Source: Neelides folsomi (lineage: Eukaryota; Arthropoda; Collembola; Neelipleona; Neelidae). Taken from it: DNA of 64,000 bases. This document shows positions 53,601 through 64,000 of the stretch, one piece after another. The first letter of the stretch is position 1, and every line of letters begins with the position of its first letter. The notes below the pieces were generated by a model that saw only the letters and a program-made list of their open reading frames with translations, did not search any database and was not told the origin of the DNA. The stretch is from positions 34,070 through 98,069 of the forward strand of contig JAQGBZ010000239.1 in NCBI GenBank assembly GCA_034687125.1. The letters run 5' to 3'. The position numbers and the translations under genes are program-made.

Positions 53601-56600
53601 ACTAAATCCTTTTTTATGTTTTTATCCCTAAGAAATATGCTGTTGAAATCAACTTTCATGATTACCAATTTGCCAACAATCCGAAGACCCGCGGAGTTCC
53701 TCCAGGGTCGAAATGATAGGAAATGACAATTAACCCAAATAAGGGCTTTTTTACGCCGATCAACACAGTTGTGTTTGACGAGGAGTGATTGAGTTTTCTC
53801 TTTGTTGCATCATATTATTGTTCTTATACAATACGTGGACCGTAACACATGTGTCTGTCGTTGGAGTCAACAGACCGTCACGTTTGATTTCTTCTGTCTG
53901 TTCGGGTCATAATATTTCCTCTTGATTTCAGAGGAGGAAATTGGAAGAAGAAAGAGATGTGCCAAACACAGTTGGTAAAACAGACAAAGGAAAGAAAGTC
54001 CCGAGGCAGTTAGCCAACAACTCAAAAAGAACCATTAGCTCCTAAAGGGGGAGATTCCCCAATCAACCACACGCATAGACTCAATGGCCAAGAATGAAAT
54101 ATGATCCTCTTTTAACGCATGACCTTTTTAAATTTTTTATTTCATTAATCATCAAGACGCACTTTCATGAAGTCTCCACTTGACCAATTTAATAGACTTT
54201 ACTAAAGATCTACGCAACTTCCAATTTTCTCTTTTACCTCACAATATTGATTCTAAATATCCCACTATCTTAAGAAATAACATAGACTTGTTAGTTATTG
54301 TATAAGTTATATGTATCATATAAATACTACTTGGTATTAGTGCGTATGAGTTAAGATTGCCTATTACTTAGAAGGGGATAGAGAAATCGGATTACATGAA
54401 AGCTTTCCAAACATATTCTGAGGTAACTATATTACTTATAATCCAATGATGTGCGAATGAACATTCTTAAGAGTATTCTTAGCAATAAGATCGTGATGGG
54501 GAGTTCAAAGTTATTTTACCTTTTCCTCGAGATAAATGGAGAGATGTTAAGCGCAAATGGAGGGATGAAGAATTAGTTTTACTTCCCCCGTATTCCTCGC
54601 TAATTGAATGTTCTGCGGGCGGGAGTGAATGATGGATATTCGGGGTCTGGAGTGTTTGAAGGCGATAAAGCGCGGGTTGTGCGGGAGGAAGGCGGAATCA
54701 CTTTTACGACTCTTCCTCAACTCCTTTCCTTCCCGATGGGTATTAAGCCCTTTTTTACACTCATACTTAACAAATGTCTCTCCCCCCGCTTGGCCGTAAT
54801 GCACCCATCAAACCTCCCCGCCTCGGTCCAAATTAAAAACTTCATCTATCAAAATCCGCCTCGTAAAGTCCAACCCCGCCCGTTCTGATTCTTCTAATTT
54901 ACTAATAAAATGCATTAATGCCCTCATTTGGATGAATCTTGAACAATTCCCCCATTGCCCATTTGCTTATTATTACTCCTATTAAAAGTTAAAAGTTGGT
55001 TCTTTGAATGGGACAGAATCTGTGAGTGAGGATGGAGGACTCCAGAGCTTATGTAAATGAAAAGGAGAGTTTAAATATTTTATACATCTAAGGGCCATAA
55101 AGGGTGATCGGGCCTGGATTCGGGTGAGATTTTGTCCCCTCAGCATTTTTTCTCCTTTTGATTCCTCCAGAGTGGAAAATGAGGGCTATGAGGAATGTGA
55201 ATTGAAATAACGGGGATCCTCATAAAAATTTTATATATTTTTTCCTCTTCTTTTACGGGTGGCCGTAAAAGGAGAGAATTGGATTAAACGGCGATTGAAG
55301 GCGGCGACCTCAGAGCCACTCAATCATCCCTTAACGAACTCAACCATACGAACATTGAAGGAATACATGTTACATATTACTCCTCATAGATACTACATCT
55401 CCTTTTAGGATCCATTTTATATCTTTTTACACTACAATACTCCCACCCTCAAATCCATTTCTCTCATTTTTATAATAAAAAAGTGTTTCGAATTGAACAC
55501 ATCTCCGGCTTTTTATTAGTGAAACAAGAACTGAATTTCTGAATTAACATGTTCGGAAACTCACTTAAATGCATTAAATGGATTAAATACATTAAAAGAA
55601 AGTGAGTAAAAATTATTTATGAGCCCATACTTTCTCATTTAATGCCATACTTTTTGTGAAAGTAAAAAGGTAAAATATTATGTAAGTAAAAGGTAAGGTA
55701 AGTAAATGAGCAAGGCAAGTGGAAATGGGTTTGGATGCTCATCCAAGATGCATTTCTCTTTACATTAAGTAATTAGTCTGAGGAGGAATTAGTTTGAGTG
55801 GAGGAATCTTCCAAAGGAGGTTTCAAGGGTCCTCAACGACGCACATTAATAATAAGAAGTAGAAACAAAGATTTTAATCCTCTTTTCCTCATCTCTGCCT
55901 CGGAAGACCATGAGGGTCGGGCGCTTGGAAGTTAATTCCTCTAATTGACTCATTCCGACGAGGTTTCTCAGCCGGAAATGATGAAGGAACTCCCTCAATT
56001 ATTCAATACAAGACATTACTCACTGACCTTATTTTCCCTCGCTTAGCAAAGACGAAAAACACATTACTAAACAATGCTAAATTTACCCAATTTCTCATCC
56101 AGTAAATTCATGTAACGTAAATTAATTAAAAGACACTTTATGGCCTTTAACACACCACTAAAGTCCTTTTAATACGGTTAAGTCTATAATATTATAATTT
56201 GTTGAATTAACAAATCTAATTTAATTTAATCTAAAATGCCTTTAAAATCATTAGTAATCCCACAATGCTAGATATAATATAGTTAAAGGGTAAAAGTAAA
56301 GGATGGATTTACATTGTTTATCATATATTTTTGAAGGATATGATGACATGACCACATTGTTCCTTGCTCGAATGAATCTCCCTGTTCTGGCACAAGACCT
56401 GACATTGTGAGATGAGAAAAGTCGTCATTTCTCTATTACATCCCTTTACAATGTTTTCCTAGTGCAGGTGTGCAGGTGGCACAGACAAGCCTATTATGTA
56501 AACTCCCTTCCATAAATCCTCCCTTTATTTAAACAGATCTCTTGGAAGGAAAATCAATGGCCAAGTAAGGGAAGATAGGGAACATATGGGAATATTAAGA

Positions 56601-58233
56601 CTCCTTTTTTAAACCCTCAAATTGAGATCCCTTATTCCCAATTTTTCCGTTCATTAAAGGCGGCCATAGAGAATAAGGTGGCGTGGAAGAGCAAAAGTGC
56701 ACATGAACCCGTCGACCCAAAACTTGCCTTTAGTTTGAAATTGAAATTGTAATTTGAGAAATGAACCGTGGGTATGTTTCTCCATTTTGAACCTCAAGTG
56801 TTCCATTTCATGGGTGGTGGCATGGGAGGAGTGGAGAGGATCCTTTTCCCACCCTTAATTTCCCCTCATTAAACATCGGGTGGGAAGATGAGGAGAAAGA
56901 ACACCAACTTCCTACCCGGGTCTTTAATTTTACAGCCCGAAACGAACAGAACACTTTAAAATACTCAAATCACACAGCTTTGTTCACAGACAAACGAACA
57001 TTATTTTTTACCTCTCAATGTAAGTAGAACTGGATAAAATATAAATTCCTGACTCGAATACGTAAAATGTTAATAAAATATATCATGAAACTACATTTGC
57101 CAATTTGTTATAAATATCATTAATATTTATATATTATATAAGAATAGAATCCGAAGTGAATGTTTGTTTCGGGCTTTTGCAAATTACAGAAAAGTTTTAT
57201 TTCGTATGCATCCTCAAAATTATTTATTATTTCGGTGACATCATTTTGACATTTCTCATTAATTCTTAAATGAAAGGGAAGTCGGAGAACGGTCGATAAA
57301 TTGGATTCCTCTCGTTAATGTGAAGGCCCTTGCAGGAATAAAATATTTAAAATGATTGGCTCCTCTAACCATCTTCGGCATAGGTGGACTGTGGGAACCC
57401 GCCAAAGATTCTCCCAACTGTTGTTGACTCAACTTGTTTACACGGCGGGGAGCTCCGCCTTCAAAATGACTCCCTCTGAGAATCTCTCTCATCCTCCTCC
57501 ATCTTCCAACAACTTCAAAGTATTTTCCACTGAAGATGAATACAGAAGAAAAAATCGCTGTTAACAAATAGTCCCACCCAACATATTCAATGCTTCTTAT
57601 TTTCCTCCTTCCAAGTTTTTTAATGTATTCATTCTGTATTAGGTATATCTTAATAATAATATAGATATCCCTTCTTCAAACTTTTTAAACCCGAGATTCC
57701 TTTCATCATCTGTGAAATTGTGATGAAACAAATGCAAATGAATAGCGCGACAACGTTATGAAGACATTTCATACATTGACAATAAGCCTAATTAGGTCAT
57801 TTACAATTCATACCATTTCTCGTTCCACACACTCCACACTCATCCAAGATCTTATAATCTAGTTATCTTTGCGTACATCAAACCCCGAGTTGGTTCAAAA
57901 TAGGAAGAATAAATTCAAATATCCACAATTCCATAGACCAAAACTCATCTGTATGAGATGATGAAGTGGTCGGCGCCGATCCATGGGCTAATGGTAGATA
58001 AGGGCGATAAAGTCATTCCTATGTGGATTAAGGATGGTGATGGGATTGAAGGAGGCTCAAGAATGATTTATCACAATGGGCCCACCTTTGTAGGTCCCTG
58101 GGTAAGTGGATGCATATAAGAGATGAGGACGAGGGTCGTCTTCACTTCCGGAATCGGAGCCAATGGTCCAAGAAGCCGTTCCACAGCCCCCAACGGCCCC
58201 ACAAAACACGGGGAAAACTATCCCAAACCTCAT
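44681..58233 (-). CDS. Nicotinic acetylcholine receptor alpha subunit, alpha6/alpha7 type
   Basis: Minus-strand exons 58233-58086 (proposed first), 53378-53239, 52723-52679 (the classic 45-nt exon), 52563-52454, 50833-50653, 50594-50519, 50125-49931, one of three exon 8 copies, 46603-46494 and 45118-44681 join in phase into 509 aa. All landmarks of a Cys-loop cation channel are present: loop A (WRPDVLMYN), Cys-loop C181-x13-C195 (WFPFDDQKC), the vicinal Cys pair C246-C247 that defines alpha subunits (YACCPEPF), TM1 ([15 protein letters not shown]), TM2 entry (GEKLTLGVTILL), TM3 ([19 protein letters not shown]), WLPWILRM at the cytoplasmic loop start, [12 protein letters not shown] in the loop, and TM4 ending in [10 protein letters not shown]. 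It is a postsynaptic acetylcholine-gated channel. The insect alpha6 orthologue is the spinosyn target. The intron between exons 1 and 2 is 4.7 kb. Confidence 0.88.
47293..47830. other. GC-balanced block with long open frames on both strands inside an nAChR intron
   Basis: Between exon 8c and exon 9. Plus-strand frame 47293-47658 (121 codons) and minus-strand frame 47828-47463 (121 codons) overlap; neither resembles a known family. On the minus strand, ATGGCGGATTTCC at 47802 is followed at once by GTAAGC, which could be a short first coding exon of an unidentified nested gene. It could also be a repeat fragment. Confidence 0.2.
48519..48605 (-). CDS. nAChR exon 8 copy c (TM2 and TM2-TM3 loop)
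   Basis: 87 nt with the same phases. It codes [16 protein letters not shown], then [12 protein letters not shown], so it differs from copies a and b at two adjacent TM2 positions (SM for LN) and ends in an acidic Asp instead of Glu. It lies about 820 bases after copy b and 1.9 kb before exon 9. Confidence 0.87.
49428..49514 (-). CDS. nAChR exon 8 copy b (TM2 and TM2-TM3 loop)
   Basis: 87 nt with the same phases as copy a. It codes [16 protein letters not shown], then [12 protein letters not shown], which matches the common form of insect alpha6 as I remember it. It lies 230 bases downstream of copy a. Confidence 0.88.
49745..49831 (-). CDS. nAChR exon 8 copy a (TM2 and TM2-TM3 loop)
   Basis: 87 nt, entering and leaving in phase 1. 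It codes [16 protein letters not shown], then [12 protein letters not shown]. It is the copy nearest to exon 7, separated from it by a 99-base intron. It has acceptor TTAG and donor ATCG/GTAAAAG. Confidence 0.88.
53379..58085. other. Large first intron of the nicotinic receptor gene
   Basis: No convincing exon was found within it. GC-richer patches (54550-54890, 57260-57570) hold overlapping open frames on both strands without family resemblance. If the proposed first exon is wrong, this region would be partly intergenic. Confidence 0.4.
58086..58233 (-). CDS. Proposed signal-peptide exon of the nicotinic receptor
   Basis: From the ATG at 58233, the frame codes for [18 protein letters not shown] and about 30 more residues before a possible donor (AAAG/GTGGGC) at 58086. 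It ends in phase 1, exactly what the first certain receptor exon (starting 53378, needing two bases) requires, and creates a Gly at the join. The hydrophobic start fits a signal peptide, which every receptor subunit must have. The donor is not a strong one, and no closer candidate was found. Confidence 0.5.
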
Positions 58234-61200
58234 CTCTTCTAGTGGAATAATGGGAAGAGGACGACGCGTATCCTTCCTTATTTATTTCCTCTCGTCGAGG
58301 AATACATTCACCGGATTCCCGCAGGCAGAGGAAAGTAATGAAATGGATAACTTTACTCTCTTCCTTAATTCGGAGATGAAAGCCCGGAGGGACTTCGCTC
58401 AACCATTCAACAACAGCCAGCAATCCATTCCACTCCTCAACGACTAATATTTGACTTGCTGAGCAAATTAGCTTCGGACGAATATTTTTATCCTTACAAA
58501 TTCAACATGCTCCTTCGGCTCCATAATAAACTATGCCCAAAATTGTGCCTACTTCAAATGAGCCAAATGCTGGGTATTACTAGTACATACAGTACATAAG
58601 TACCTACAAATATGTATATGTACAGTACATAAGTAAGTATACATATACATATTTGTAGGTACTTATGTACATAACATACTTAAATATACATAACTGTACA
58701 TGCATACATAACATGTTACATATGATGTCTATCGTACCATGATCATTTTATAAATACATAATACTACATACTTATAATGGTACCTACCTACCTACTTACT
58801 TTTGGATATATAGAGATACATGTCTGTACCAATCCACTCAACCGTGTTCAGTCAATTGTGAGAAAATCGAATTAATTCCGAATAGCGAGAAAAAGTATTC
58901 ACTTGTGTAAGGAACATAATCCGACTTCATAAATAGGAAAATCGAAAGAATCTTTTCAAATCCCGTACTTTTAGGAAAAAAGGATTTGAAGGATTTTACA
59001 ACCGAATATAAACATTCAATCCTTCGTCCTTCTATTCAACTTTTGATCTCTGAGATTAGGAATAACTAATGTAAGCATTTTATAGTGATAGGAAGCATAA
59101 GAATAAGGATCTTTTCAATCCACTACACTCCCAAGCGAAGGATGTATGTATGTAGTAGTAAAACTAATGTTAGAGATCTACTATGCATGTAAAGAACTCT
59201 CCCTATATGTGTATTTAATATGAAACCTATGTTTCATCCATTTCAGATAACGTCGAGAACTTGGCATTGTAGTCGTAAAGCATTGGAGAAAGTCGACTCT
59301 TTTGTAGACACACAAAAACTTGACTTGTAGATATTATGAAAATTTTAATATAAATATGAGATATCGAGGGCTGAATAAAATATTCCTTATTTTTCAACAA
59401 CTCGAAAGGGAAGAAATGAAAATATTTGAATTGGCTTATTCGCTCAAAAATGAGTTTGAAATTGTATCGATTAGATCTCCACTCGAGCTCGGGGAATGAA
59501 TAGTGAGGGAAATGAAAATTGTGGTTCCTGATAAACGGATCTCTACCCAGAATCTCGTTCCGACTACCAATTCCCAATTTGACTAATAGGGAGAGGAACG
59601 TATAAATCACACTGCGATATTTCCGAGGTGGCATAAATCCACAAAGTTCGGGAACTTCATAAATTCAGCGAGGAAACCCAAGTTTTGTCAAATGCCCAAA
59701 ACTCCCTCACCGGTGAACCGTTACAAATACTCCTCTACTTTTACATAACATACATCCTGCTAATACATGCAATCCTCTTCTTTATAACTAGTGATCCAAC
59801 ATTAACAACCTCATATCTCCACCTTATTATCACTACTACCCTGATCATTTTGGAAATTAATGATAGTCCTCTTTGAGTATTATTAATCACAATGTTCACT
59901 CAAAACTCACGCGGCCTCTTCAGCTCCCACTCTCGTTGAACATGAATTTAATTAGCATATCATATCAAAAACAAACAAATGAACATTATTCTCATGAAGC
60001 CTTCAAAGTTAAATTAACAAGATGAGGGCTAATAAGTATTACATTACATAATGATCTGCTGTGTTGTATTAGCCATTCAACTGATAAATGAATAGTGAAA
60101 AAACTTTTTGATAGGAAATTTGTAATAACACTGAGCGATAATAACTTCTAAAGTTTCACACGGAGCTCAAATGACAAAAAAGTCAACACTCGCGGTTTAA
60201 AACTTTTTTATAATTTGAGCCATTATAACTTCAATCGATGAAATTAATTCAATCCGCTACGCACGTTCTTAAAACTTTGTGACGCGTTGTGAATAATGAT
60301 TATTCACACAAATGTTTTTGATACAATTTAAAATACATCTAAAGTTTATACTGCGTATTTGGAGCTTTTAAATTAGTAAATGAAGGGAAGTGAAAGCTTA
60401 AAACTGGTCAGAAACTTGTTGAGTTTGTTTTCAAGAAATTCCTTTCGTTGAGTGATCCATGTGTGTAGTGAAACAGTTTGAAAAACAACAACAAAGGGAA
60501 ACCAAAACAATCTCTTCTGTCATTCCGACCAATGTTATACCAAATCATCATTAAGAAACTTCACTATCTCAACTCAATTTAATTAAGAAGAAGCCATAAT
60601 GGTATACTATTCTATATAATGAACCCCGCGGTTATTTACTTATCGTTAGAAAATGATAACAAAACGAAGAATTTGAGTAAATAAACAAACGTGAGAATAA
60701 ATAAAACATTCTACATTTTCGCACAAAAAACAATAAAGGTATTTCGTAAGAAAATCTTGCTGTCTAAATATTTATTAATATCAACTTATGTGTTTACTAT
60801 ATAAGTAATAAGCAATAAACAAAAGTGTTTACTAAATCCTCGTGCGAAAGTGTAATCCGATTTCACTATTAAATATACTATACTACTGTATGTATAGTAC
60901 CTACATAAATACATATTATATGCCTAAAGTTTACGATTGCTTTCGAAAGTACACTATACAATTTTTGAACACGTATTTAGATTATTTTATAATTACAATT
61001 TACAATACGATTTTATAGTTCAATAATCGGAGACGATATTATAACAATATTATACATTATTATACTTCTGATTAGTTTAATAGAAGTTTAATCAAGCCAC
61101 CTGGCATACAATACTTAAAATGAGCCTTGTCACTGAAATTTTCCCATAGAAATGAAAGGAGTTTTGAAGTTAAAATGTATTAAAAAGTATATTCCATGCG

Positions 61201-63793
61201 AAGGTTCCCTCAAACGGCGTTTTGCTCCTGTTTGTAAAAGGGATATTGATGTGACAGGTCAAAAGAAAGCAAGGAAATGGGTAAGGGTGGAGGCGATGGT
61301 TTCTAATAGCTTTTACAACTTCCCCGTCCCCTTAAGCATTTAATAATATTTTGACAAATCTGGTATTATCGGCTTGGATGAATTGTGAAGGTGAGTTTGG
61401 GTGAGTTTAAAGGCGATTTTTTAAAAATGCGAGGGAGGAATGACCGCTTAATTAAAAACCCGGTTTGAGGAATGGTCTCGGAGTGATATATGGCATGGCA
61501 TTAAGGTCAATAAAGATGTTTGAAATGATCGGAGCAAAAGACGGAAGTGGGGGATATTACTAATATTGCTGATATTGCACTCGTCGATCACGTTCAGCTG
61601 GACACTCCGATTCTGTATGAATGGATAGGAAAGAAAGGAGACGTCGTCGTTGTCATCGTGTCATTGTAATTTCCTAAGGGAAACTCCCGCGGGAAATCTC
61701 TCCGGTTTATCTCTTCCTTAAAGTAGGAGAGGAGAATTATGAGGGCCAGGGCGATCGAAGGAGGAGAAATGAACCCACTCATCACTCTCATTTCATCCTC
61801 TAATCACCTCTCCTTATCTAACAAAAACACCCGGTCTGAATCTTCCCTCACTAATTCCCAATATCTGTTAGCGATTATTTCCCTACTTAAACGGTCTGAA
61901 CCAAGCTAATTCCTAATACATGTCATACAATTCCACTACATGGCTCAATTTTACCATCATTTTTCAACAATTAAAATTCTCATGTCATTTTTGATGTATC
62001 TTCATATTATTTGAATATTGACAAATTAAAAAAAGTTCTGCTCGGGTGGAACTGCGTAGGGGGATGAAAGAAAGTAAAGTGGTGGGAATCCATATTAAGC
62101 AGATTAAAAACGATTCCGCTCTTTCTTTTGGTTTCTCCGGGGAAAGATATTACTTTCTAGTTCCTTGTTCTCATAAGACGGCCGTATAAATTAGCCACAT
62201 GTGGCTCGGCCGCTCCTTGTGTGTATATTCCCTTTTGTTTACTCTCCTCCGCTCCCTCCCACAAGCCAGAATTTCTTTTGGATCGATGGGAATAATAATT
62301 CTATTTGTTTCTGCCACTTCGATTCTCCTCCCTTCCCAAGTCTGTAAATTAATTCCCACATTGAGGGTTCCTCGAGGAATAGAGCATTTAAACCCGACGC
62401 AATCTCTCTTGCAGCTAACTCGGATGAGACACTCTCACTCCACTTTCTCTTAATCTCACATTCAGCGTCTCTCGAGAGGGCTCAGGAATGAAGTACAATG
62501 GAACTCTTTGACTTTCCCCCATTCATAATCATCTCCTTCGCTGCCTCAATCTCCGATTGTATGCACACCAAATCCAATTTACTCAATCGCCCAACATTCA
62601 CAATCTTTATTTATCAACTTCTAGTATAGTTAATACACATTTTAAACCACGTACTTATTCAAAATTGAAATTGGCATTTTACTGAAAGAGTGTAAAGTGA
62701 AACTATAATATTGACCATTTTTAAAATTCATTCAAATAAACTCGACTCCTGGACATGAAGTTAAAACAAATGGAAATTGAACTATGAAAAGTCCTTTAAA
62801 TGAAAAGTTTCATTTATCATGTCTGGTGGGTGAATGAGAAACAGTCGAGAGTTTGAATAATCAATGACGGAAGAAAAGCAAAGGAAGTAATTAAAAACAT
62901 TTCAATCATATTTTCAAACAAGTTTCATAATCAGACAGATGGAAATTATCTTCCACTTTCTCATTCAATTCCAAATCTAATTTCGTTAAAGCAATGATTT
63001 GAGAAATGAAAGGAAACTTTTATGAATGAGAATGAACCAATGTCTTCATTATAATAATTATAGAGTAGAGGAACAGACGTTTGGAAATTCAGCTTAATAA
63101 AGGCACCCACGTACTTATCATCATGTTACATGGTATGTAAATAGCATGCGCTTATTTGCTTGTATTTATACTTAATTAAACATTATTGTTCGATTTCAAA
63201 AGTTAATTTTTAATTCATATTAGTATTATATGGTACTACTCTATACTTGCACTATCATTTTTGATTTTTTACATAACACTAACATTCTATAAATGATTTG
63301 CCTATTCATTTTTAACAACTATAGCAAGATATCTGTATTTGCAAAAAAATATAAAAACAAGTAAAAGTTGTCAGGCTCGTTTTAATAAGACGTTAAAATG
63401 AATATTTGCCTTTACCTAATAACAATTCTGGCTTTGGATGAAAAAATTCTTCAATTTTTCTTCTTAGACATTCCTGGTTTAGAGAATGAATTTTTTGTTT
63501 GAAGCGAATCGATTTTTCTTTCTAAGTTTAATAAGAAGTGAAGGTTTGAGGAGGAAAAATTCAAATATCTCCGCTTCTTAAGGGGTTGATTGACAAGGGA
63601 AGAGAGAGAAAGAGGAAGTGATCAAAGGTCAAAGAAAGAGAATAAAGAACCTTTTTTCTATCATTCTTCCAGAGACTTAAGGAGGAAAAAGTCAAGAAGG
63701 AGACAGGAGAAGAAAATTACAATCCACCTTCTCACATCCATATAAGAATTCCCTTTAAACTTTCTGCTTTCTACAACCTATAGTATGCATACA
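58234..63793. other. Intergenic region upstream of the nicotinic receptor gene
   Basis: AT-rich, with no supported gene. Plus-strand frames at 59685, 61152 and 62199 are short and unrecognised. It presumably contains promoter elements of the receptor gene. The long perfect palindrome at 58592-58670 lies here. Confidence 0.4.
58592..58670. repeat. Perfect 31-bp inverted repeat with 17-bp spacer
   Basis: The arm at 58592-58622 (GTACATAAGTACCTACAAAT and 11 more bases) is the exact reverse complement of 58640-58670. It sits about 360 bases upstream of the proposed receptor start codon, in a stretch rich in TACATA-type words. It could fold into a long hairpin or cruciform. Confidence 0.9.
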
Positions 63794-63877
63794 TACTCCC
63801 CTATTGCAACAGGGTTGGCGCGCTTGTCATTGTTGTCAAACCACGGAGCGCGCCAACTCTGTTGCAATAAGGGAGTA
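63794..63877. mobile_element. 84-bp MITE-like element with 28-30-bp terminal inverted repeats
   Basis: The left end, TACTCCCCTATTGCAACAGG continuing GTTGGCGCGC, matches the complement of the right end with two mismatches. Both ends sit at a TA dinucleotide (63794-63795 and 63876-63877), as expected of a Tc1/mariner-type target site. Only about 24 unpaired bases lie between the arms. The GC content of the arms is far above that of the neighbourhood. Confidence 0.7.
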
Positions 63878-64000
63878 CACAGATTACATACAGGGACGGT
63901 GCTTTTTATTTACACCACCTTTACTGTAACATTTTCTCTTCAATAACATCTCTCTCATTTCACTTATATTTCTAGTTTTTTTTATATAAATGAAATGCTA

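Noticed and set aside
57259-57567. Minus-strand frame starting [12 protein letters not shown] as an alternative first receptor exon
   Set aside because: The hydrophobic start is attractive, but I found no donor in the required phase after it, unlike the exon at 58233-58086.
59685-59876. Plus-strand 63-codon hydrophobic frame that looks membrane-spanning
   Set aside because: It is rich in Leu, Ile and Thr from AT-rich DNA, lies alone, and has no family resemblance or neighbouring exons.
62199-62453. Plus-strand 84-codon frame starting with a signal-like segment
   Set aside because: No recognisable domain, and an opposite-strand frame overlaps it; most likely a chance frame in a pyrimidine-rich stretch.

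Overview
This is eukaryotic nuclear DNA from an arthropod. It is AT-rich. Its genes are split by mostly short introns with a few of several kilobases, and it carries families typical of arthropods: an alpha6/alpha7-type nicotinic receptor with duplicated exon 8, an ecdysteroid-kinase-like (CHK) kinase and a mariner-like element. The mariner protein resembles ones I associate with parasitic copepods, so a copepod is my best guess, but the lineage is not established.

I rebuilt gene models by hand, following reading phase across splice sites. Five genes close in frame. (1) 384-1717 (+): ODF3/CIMAP-type SHIPPO-repeat protein of sperm or cilia, 3 exons, 256 aa. (2) 2521-6508 (-): coiled-coil ubiquitin-binding adaptor of the optineurin/NEMO type (UBAN plus C-terminal zinc finger), 671 aa, with an apparent alternative last exon that would remove both ubiquitin-binding parts. 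(3) 9315-30613 (-): a giant CCDC141-like cytoskeletal protein, 32 coding exons and about 2,782 aa, made of spectrin-like helices, then seven Ig domains, then a long Ser/Pro-rich tail. An internally deleted mariner copy sits in one of its introns. (4) 31510-35378 (+): TGFBRAP1/Vps3, a CORVET tethering subunit, 14 exons, 811 aa. (5) 35963-37205 (+): CHK/EcKinase-like small-molecule kinase, 2 exons, 380 aa.

After about 7.5 kb with no convincing gene comes (6) 44681-58233 (-), a nicotinic acetylcholine receptor alpha subunit of the alpha6/alpha7 type. It has three consecutive 87-nt versions of the exon encoding the rest of TM2 and the TM2-TM3 loop. A phase-compatible signal-peptide exon lies 4.7 kb upstream of the first certain exon. 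The last 5.7 kb is intergenic with two inverted-repeat structures, one of which looks like an 84-bp MITE.

The genes do not form a pathway. Genes 3 and 4 start head to head about 0.9 kb apart and may share a promoter region, and genes 4 and 5 follow each other in the same direction. The most unusual features are the nAChR exon-8 cluster, the alternative end of the UBAN adaptor, the complete architecture of the CCDC141-like giant, and three apparent GC-AG introns.
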